Made by a program: the position numbers and the translations under genes. Positions 5,379 through 14,300 of a stretch of 16,293 nucleotides of DNA are shown here, one piece after another. Within the stretch, counting starts at the first letter, position 1, and every line of letters begins with the position of its first letter. The notes under the pieces were generated by a model that was given only the letters and a program-made list of their open reading frames with translations, did no database searches and was not told where the DNA came from. Origin of the DNA: Omnitrophica bacterium RIFOXYB12_FULL_50_7 (GTDB lineage Bacteria; Omnitrophota; Omnitrophia; Omnitrophales; Aquincolibacteriaceae); contig MHFU01000160.1 of the NCBI GenBank assembly GCA_001804345.1, positions 3,186 through 19,478 of the forward strand, written 5' to 3'.

Positions 5379-8300
5379 TATGCCGCCCACGCCACAACTT
5401 GCTGGCTCAGGTAATCCTGAAGAACTGCGCGAAGCTCGGCGCGGACAAAAAGCTCGCCCGCGAGCGATTCCGTGACACCTCGTTCTTTGCCATCCGCGAG
5501 CACATAAAGCAATGAGAACGTGATCAAACCCTTTTCTTTATTCAGCCGGAGTGATTTCACTAACGGATGACGGCTCCGAAGTTCGGACCTCCCATAAAGA
5601 TTCACGGCCGCCTTGTTGGGAAGACCGAATTTCTGGAATGCCGCACCCATTCCGAGCTCTGTCATAAAGATTTTCCCGCCTTCAATTTGCCGAAGCGTTT
5701 GCTCCCGCGTTTTGCTTCCATCAGTTGCCTTGCCGTAAAGAATGATCCGGACATCTTTGCGCCCTTCCGCAGCAGCCGATGCCACAATGAAAAATTCTTC
5801 CCATTGCTTGTCCGTAAGCGCGCGAAGTTCCGCGCGGCTCATCAGGATCGTCCCCGTCCCCGTGAGCGTCTCGATCCGGTTTCGCACCGCCAGTGCGTGT
5901 TGAACCGATTGCTTCGCTTCGCGCAACGCACTACGCGCAACGCGCAACGATCCTTCTTTCTTCACTTCCGTTGACCGTTGACCGTTGACCGTTGCGCTAA
6001 TAGATTGAACCGCCTCCGACATCACTGGCGCATGTTGGACCGCTGTCAACACCCGGTGTTTACCCTCGGGCTCACCAAATTTAACACCGGGTGTTGGTTT
6101 GGGTAAGGTTAGCGTGGAGGACGAAGAAGGGAGCGAAAGCTGAGGGGACAGAACGCCTCTTCCCGTCACTCCACGCTGTTGAATGGAATTTTGACTCGTT
6201 GAGGTTGCCCGCAATTCCGCCCGAGTCTGCGACGGAGCGTCCGAAACCCGTTGCGGAAAGGACGCGATAAGGCTTGTGCCAAGATACTTAAAGGTTGATG
6301 TTGAAGGCAAACCGTTCAAAATAGCAAAACTTACCGTCGCTCCAAAAACCTTTTTCCAAATATCATCGTAGTTGTGCTCCATTCTCAATGCGCCACTCTG
6401 GTCTACTTTAAGGCGCGTCACGATCAGAAGCCCGCCCGGCTTCAGTGCTGCTTTGACATTAGTGACCATCGAATGTGATATGTAAAAGTCAGGGGCATTG
6501 ATAAAGACAATGTCAAATTTAACATCCCTTGCGATCACGGACCGCTCAGGATTCAATTGCTCAAGTCCGATTTCTTCCAGCGTGATACCGCGCCTTTGCG
6601 CCTCCACAATCTCACTCGCATCCACTCTTCCCCATATCTGCTTTCGCGGTTGAATACCAAACACATTGGTTCTTATACTGTTTCCGGTAAGCAGATCCAG
6701 AATCAGATGACAGAACTCGGGCTTTTTTCCCGTTCCCACATCCAGGACATTGAGAGGTTCGGCCGCAGCGATCCTTTCAGCAAAATGAGCTCTGACAAAT
6801 GAAAGAAAATCCAGGACAGGAACATCCCGTGGAACGGTACCAGGTTCACCACGGTGCTGCTCCGCTGCCTCGGGGACGGGTTGATCGGCCCGCGTCTCGG
6901 CACGGCGGCCCACCTTTGCCGCCGACTGAGAAGTACTTGAATATGGATTCAAGTGCACTTCCGAGCGGGATTGGACAAGCAAGGCGGGCTGGGCTATAAT
7001 TCCTTCAGAAGCAGCCAACAGAAAATTGGCGAAGGAGAAATGAGGATGAGATACAAGATCGTTTTGGAGGAGGAACCAGAAGGCGGTTACTCCGTTTATG
7101 TTCCCGAGCTTCCAGGATGCGCCTCGCAGGGAGAAACCCGCCAGGAAGCGATCAAAAATATCAAGGAAGCCATTCATCTTTACTGCTGGTCCATAAAGCA
7201 GGACCATGACGCGCTTAAGAAGTCCCGCTCCCGGATTTGCATCCGGGACATTTCGGTCCCCTACAAGTAACCCATGCCCTTCATCCCCCAAGCCAACGGC
7301 ACTCGTGTTATTCGGGCCCTGCAAAAGGCGGGGTTCGTTCTCTTGCGTCAATCGGGTAGTCACGCCGTCCTGCGCCATCAATCTGATCTTAGCCGCCGTG
7401 CGATTGTCCCGGTTCACGGATCCAGACCGGTCAAGCCCGGCACCCTGCGCGCTATCCTTCGCGGCGCCCGCATCGCCCCCGAAGACTTCGCCGACCTTTT
7501 GAAATAAACTCCCCTCCGCCTGTCGGGTAGGCCGCCGCGCCTCGGAGCGAGGCCTACCGCCCGTTTCGCCCGTTTCTCGAAATTTAGTATGTTTGACATA
7601 TTCGCTTGTTATATCCCGTTTATAAACAATAGCCGAAACACGCGTCCCTTCAGTTATCAAAGAAACTTTCCCTATATCCTCAAAATCATTCCTCCGATTC
7701 TTGACCCATGTTTTCCCGAACGCCTCGATTTGGGCGGCATTAGGAAGAACTGATAAATGCGAAAGGCCCAAACCCCCATGAGGGATTTTTCTTCTGCTTT
7801 CTTCAAGAAGCTTTTGCACATCCGTCATGCCTTCCCCAAAATCTCTGGAAACCAGCTCTATCCCGATTTGACCGTTTTCTCTGATGAATTCAAAAACGGA
7901 AAACTCGCCGCCTCTTGATTGTGCCAACCCATGCCTGAAACTATTCGATATTAATTCATGCGTCAAAAGCTTGAGTGCCGTTGACGGAAAACCATTTCTC
8001 TCTGAATCAATAAAACCTGCTTGTTCGGCAAGATCAGACACCTGCAGGAAAGCTCTAGCGTTTTGGTCGCCTTCCGGTTTCCCAATTTTAAATTGCATTC
8101 TCCAAAGTAACCGACGCCTACCTTCAGGATATGGAACGGTATCGGCCCCCGGCTCTACGAGCCCATAGGTTCGGAGAGGTACTCCTTCGACACGCTCAGG
8201 ACTTTGCACAGAGATGGGTTGAACGATTTGACTTGGCTGTTGTCTGCGGTCTGTGGTCTCTAATCTACGGCCTGATTCATCCCGCACTTCGGAGCGGCCA

Positions 8301-11300
8301 GGCGTTTGGAAAACGACGGCGGGCGTCATATGAAATTTCCCTTTGATATTTGTCCAGAGGACCCGGTTCCCGTTGACTTCGGCTTCCTGTAACATCATGG
8401 TTTCAAGTTGTTCCATCGAAAGATTCGCGGGACGCGGCATTTCCGGCGAAGCCCTCAAAATACCGATCCCGCCCGGCATTAACGCTTTCCGGACAGCTGA
8501 AATGATCGCGGCATTTTTTTCCGCCGTGTGATAATTAATACTTAAGATACCGTTCGCAAAAACAACCGCCTGGGAACTCGGCTTCAGTTCCTTTAACAGG
8601 TCTGCCGCATCCATCTGATAGATTCTGATCCGTTTGTCCAGCGCCCTATATTTCCTTTGGCTCCAAAGCGCCGCGGCTTCTTGTTCAATGATCGACCCTG
8701 AATAGTTGATCAAATGATATTTGGATGCATTCGGACAGGCCCTGTAAATTTTCCAGAACTCCTCCTTGCTGAACCCCAGGATTGTCAGCTCCTGTCCTGC
8801 CGTCCATTCGGCCAAATGGATCCCTGCTTTTTCAATATCCTCCAGGCTGTCCATCAGAAGCATTTGTGTCCCCATATTCACCTCATGGAGGTATTCCTCC
8901 TCTCCCAGAACGAGCTCCGTCGCCAGCCAAACCTTCATCCACGGTTCTTTCTCTCCCCGCGTCTCGGAGCGGAGAGAAGTACCAGGGGTTCCATTTAATC
9001 GGTTTATGAAAGCTTGAAATGCTTTCTCATCAAGCAGCAGTGCATCTTCACCATCGATGCCAACAAAATGGTTCGTTCTCGTAAGCATCAAGTCGCCTGA
9101 AGGTGCCAATCCATTCTCATTGGCGCGGGCGAAAATAACCGGAAAATCACGACTATAAACTTCGGGAAATGTTTTTTTAAGGTTGTCTAGCGTGCTAACC
9201 GTTTTCCCAATGACTATTTGCATCGCATAGCCAACAACTTCACCACGTTCATCCCGAACCACCCCATAGAATCTGGGATTGGTGCCGATTCGATCAAGCG
9301 CCTCAACCATTTGAAGGTTCCTTGTTCTATTTTTTTCCAACATTTTAATCGCAGCCGGAATCTGCCTGCCGTTTTGTTCAATGATCCCCACATAAACGCC
9401 TTTTGAATTTAAACCTTCCGAGCTCAAGGGCGGTTGTTCCAGAACCTCTTTCAATGGATGAACCAGTTTTGCCGCAGGGGCGTTTGTGAAATCAAATCTG
9501 TCTTCTAAAAACCATAAAGGTCTAGTTCCCATATCGCGCATTGCATCCATGACCCAGTCAACATTTTCCGGTACTGCGCTCATGTCTAATCGTTCGCCGG
9601 CAATTTTAATCCCGAACTGTGCAAGCGCCTCTGTTAAGGATGATCCCATACCCGGCTGGCCCCTGTTCCCCATCCGCAATTCCGAGCGGGCGGTGTTTTC
9701 ATCGGCGCCGGGCAGCTGAGGCGCCGCGGCTTTACTGCCGGCAAGCGCGTTCCCAATCACCGTCTTTTCCGTGAACGGAACGCTGCGAATTAGATCCCGG
9801 AAATCCTGAAAGAATTTCTGGCCAAGATACATCATGCCGTACCGGGCTGCCGCGCCCTCACCATGCCCGCTCAACGCCCAAGGTTCAAACCTTATACGTT
9901 TCTCGTCCAAAACAGAAGCTGCCAATCCGATATTTTCAGCCGTTAACAACGTCAGGGCTTTACCGATCGTCCTCCCGCCGGGCTCATAGTGGTACGCTTT
10001 ATGCCCGGGGATCCATTCCTGCCTGAAATCCCGCAGGTAATATTCATTGTCCGGATCGATCTCCAAACCTTTAAGGAGAGCGGCACCGTTCACGTCAGGC
10101 ACCGGCTCTTGTCTCGCGCTGCCGACGCCTCCGGTCCAGTGATTGGGGTTCCATTGCCACATCCCAATGCCGATGTCGACCCATTCTTTCTTCCCTGTTT
10201 CAATGAGTATCTTGAGAGCTTCGGTATCCGAAACAGATACGACCCGTCCTTTTTCGTCTCTTTTGACGGCCTGTTGTTCGAACCATCTCAGATATTGGAC
10301 ATTAGCCGGGTCCGCTTTATAAAGACCCCACATCATTCTTTCCCTGGCTCCCGAGAAATAGTTTCTTTTCAGGCCTTTTAGAAGATCGAATATCCTAGCA
10401 AGCCTTACGGGCCCTTTCATAAACTCTATGGCCTCGATAGCTACTTGCACCGATTCCGGCAGATTGAAAGAAGATCTCCCGCTATCCCGTATTTCTTGAT
10501 TTTGATCCAGGATGGTTAAGATGTGATCGAATGCTTTTTCGTCGCCCAGTTTCGCGAGCGCCAGAAGGGCTTCCGGCATGATGGCTTTTTTGTTATCCGC
10601 GTGACCGTTGAGTTCGCTGTCGTCCCAATAAAGGACCGACCGCTGGTATTCCGCATCGAAATCCACGGCTTTCCAGAGGACCTCCGCCGCCCGCGGATCG
10701 GCGACACCCGACCTTCCGAGCGCTTTGATGGCTCCCGCCTTGACCCACCAGTACGTGGTTGTCTTGGGATCAGCCAGGCGGAGCAGCCTCTCATAAACGC
10801 GCCTGTCTTTTCCTGCGAGCCGGCCAAGACTGTCTGCGACCGTTTCACCCAGGGTTTCAAACGGCTCCGCCGTGTCATTAAATTTCGGCGCTTTATCCTT
10901 CACAGCATCCCGACCCCAACTCGGACTGAACCCCAACAGCTCGAAGAGCCACGGCGAATATTCCGTAAGCCCCTGCTCCCCGATCATCTCCGCCGACAAA
11001 CGCAAAAGCGGCATGGCCCACTGCCATATTTGATTGGTATAGTAGCTTTCGGGAAGGCCGGTCGGTTCGTTCTCAAACCTCTCGGAATCAAATGCTCCGA
11101 ACTTGTCCATGCCGTATTCCCTTGAAAGCGGCATAAAGGTCTCGATGATGAACTTGGCGACCTCCGGCCTGTCCTTCATAAAAGCGCGGAGCGCATAAAG
11201 AATGGGACTCCCGTACTCCTCGATGATCGACATGTCACGGTTCATGAGACAGCTGCGCATGATCTTGATCAGGTCTGAGAACATTTTTTGTTTGGCATCG

Positions 11301-14300
11301 GCCGGATCCAGGCGCTTTTCTATTTCTTCGATGTACTTGCCCAGCCGGTCCATGCGGTTGAGCACCCTGCGCTCGAGATCTGCTTGTTTCTTCAGTTCCT
11401 TTTTTGGAAGCCGCATCGTGATCACCGTGCTTGAAAGGAATGTTTTAGGCGCTCTGGCCACGGCTTCCTGGCGCACCGCTAAGTCGCGGGTTATTTTTGC
11501 CGGCAAAACGGTTTCTACGAAACTCCCTTTGGCTTTTTTGAACCCGAACAAGCCCCGGCTTTCCCATGTAAAGATAAAACCGTCACGGTTGTTCTTTTTG
11601 ACTGACTCTGCCACTTTCTCGGGTACCCATTCTCCCGGAACGACCATATCGATCAGGAAGTCTTCCGCGGTCTCCCTTACGGAGAACTCCGCCTTGAACG
11701 GAAACAGATTTTCATACGCCGGATACCGGTCAAAATAGATGGACGCAAAAACTCCAGCAAGGCCTTCGGTGAGATGAAATCGGCTGCTCGTACCAAGCAG
11801 CAGGCTGAGATCGGGAGATTTCGGGAAGGGCCTCCGGCACTTCGCCCAGGTCGGTTCGACCTCGAGGATCCAGTCAAACGGGGAAGAGTCCAGCGGATGT
11901 TTGGCATCGTGATTGAGGTGAACCTGCTGATGAAAATCATCGAACCTTTCGCGGAACTTTTTCCAGAGATAAGCCTCCGGGTCCCGCATGAATTCGTCAT
12001 ACTCCCGGAATTCGGGGTTATCGGGATCAAAAAAATCGTCAAAATCCGGGTTGCCCGTCGGATGAAAACCGCTTCTGCGGCTACCATGATCAATGCCGTC
12101 ACGGTCATAAACCGCGCGCCGGACCGGATCGTTCAGGACTTCATAGGCCTCGCCAACTTCCTTGAAGTTTTCTTCAGCTTCTTTATTGCCGGGATTCACA
12201 TCGGGGTGATATTGCTTGGCCTTTTCCCGGTAAGCCTTCTTGATATCCACAGCGGTCGCGTTCTTCGCAATACCAAGAATTCCATAGTAATCCTTTAACT
12301 CCCCCCGCACTTCCGCCCGCTTCCCGACTTCCGCAACATCGGGTGTAGCAGGGACAGCGTCCGGTTGTTTTCTGAAAATAATTGGCTCGTCATAGAAAAG
12401 TGACCATCGAGCTTCTTGCGATTGAAAAGCCCTTAGAATTTCCTTTACCATGGGATCGTTAACAACATCGACCCGTTCAAGATTTCCCGGAAAAACAATC
12501 TTTTGAAGAAAATCAAAATCTTCCTTTTGAGTTGTCGGTACAATGATCAAATGGCCGTTCGGTTTCAAAATTTTTATTGCCTGTAACATTTTTTCTGAGT
12601 TGGGATCTGAAAAAAAATAATTTACGGAAGGATGAAACGGCGCAGAGACAAAGATAATATCCGCTGCCGGACTTTTTTGATTTTTGAAAGCCGCGGAATC
12701 ATCCGAAAACATGACGCGATAATTAGAAGGGCGGGGACTATACTTTAATAAATGATAAAGACCCACCACCTCAGCGGGGTCTCTTTCAATTCCGATAATT
12801 TGATATTCAGGATGGTTTTCCGCAACCTCGCGTAATTTCGTGGCAGCGCTGGGCCCCACGTCAATAATAAGCAGCCTCCCTCGCGCCACTTCGTGCCAAG
12901 GTTCGTCAGGACGAACGATGTTAGGATCCCCAGATTCTTCGAGTTTGCGGATCAAGTCGTAATCCGTTTGCCGCGCCTCGGAGCGGTGTTGAGTGTCCTC
13001 CTGACGACCGGCAGGCGGGGGCGAGCGGAACGGTTTGACTTGGATGGTTGCTTTTGATAATGTACGGTCATGATGAAGCAGGAAAAGCCCATCATCTTCA
13101 GTAATCACGCCAAAGCGCAGATGTTCTATCGCGGAACGGATGAGACTGAAATTGCACAGGCCATCCGCCAGTCCCCATGGGAAAAGGCCGAATTGGGGCG
13201 CCTGGAATGCAAACTGGACTTCCCGTATGGCAAAGATTGGAACGGAAAACACTACCGGACCAAACAGGTAAGGCCCATATTTATTGAGGAAGTGAATGAG
13301 ATTGTTATTGTCACGGTTTATGTCTATTATGTTCCCTAAGAAGGAGACAGAGTCATGCATATCACTTACGACGCCAAAGTAGACGCGCTTTACATAAGAT
13401 TTAAGGAATGCAAAGTTACCTCCCAAAAGATCGCGGAGGGCATTGCCGCCGACTACGACGCCAAGGGAAAACTTGCGGGCATTGAAATACTCTCTGCCAT
13501 GAAGCGTTTCGGCGATTCTTCTACCCTGAAAAAGGTCACTCTCGAAGACATCGGCCTTTCCCGCTAGCGTTTTTCTCAGTTCACTTTCTTCCTCCGCTTT
13601 CAGTCTCGATTCATCAGGCAGACGCACCTCCGAGCGGGGTTCGAGAAATGCAGATTGAAAGATTGTTCCATTTTCGCTCCAGGAAGAAACTTCAAGCGCT
13701 GCTCCGTGAAGTTTAAAGGCATGCCAGGCTTCTGTGGCTCCAAGCCCCGTACCTCCCGGTTTTGTTGTCATGTCTAAATCATAGACGCGTTCGCGGTCTG
13801 GCAATTTACCTTCATAAAGAAGATCTTCCCGGATACCAGGCCCGGTATCCTCGATCGAAACTCGAATGTGCCCTTCTTCTCTCGCTAAAGTTATCCGGGC
13901 CAGGGTGCTCTTTCTTCCTGCCATCGCTTGCCCGGCATTGACAATGAGATTATGGAAAGCATTGAGAAGAGTGATGCGATCTCCTTCGATCATCCAAGGC
14001 CCGTTCCCTTCCGCAACAAATTCAACATCCTCCCATGGAACAACGGATTCATCCCAAATATATGCTTTTGCACTTTGTTTAATCAAAGCCAGAAGGTCGA
14101 TAGGTTTTTTTTCTGCAACACCTTGGGCAAAACGCGCCCGGTTTTTGAAAATCTCCACCGTAATCCTTAATCGCCGCTCGGCTTCTTCAAGATGCATTTT
14201 CGCTTGTGCTACGAAAACTCCGCTGGCAGCCATGGAAGCTGATAAAGAAGGCAGGCCCTCCATTGCTTGTTGGAGGCGATCCGCAAGATGTTGGGTATCC

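Larger units (their letters stand above)
5381..6226 (-). other. C-terminal module of the giant protein (repeat-rich tail and small RAELR-flanked domains)
   Basis: Residues about 3341-3621. It starts with a Ser/Pro/Thr-rich low-complexity stretch, then segments translated from an ACACCGGGTGT inverted repeat and a CAACGNN heptad hairpin. Next come two small soluble domains: one at about 3475-3551 (SRAELRALTDKQWEEFFIVA..., alternating strands and helices, with GKATDGS and GGKIFMTELG), and one at about 3559-3599. A final linker is followed by VLQDYLSQQVVAWAA. Four linker copies fall in this 850-base stretch, the densest in the window. I know no family for these domains. Confidence 0.5.

Noticed and set aside
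6703..6903. Short minus-strand frame inside the third methyltransferase module
   Set aside because: It is out of frame with the methyltransferase motifs, with no start signal.
11774..12298. 174-codon plus-strand frame opposite the J-domain, with a hydrophobic stretch
   Set aside because: The hydrophobic run is the complement of the conserved J-domain helix; no ribosome site or family match.
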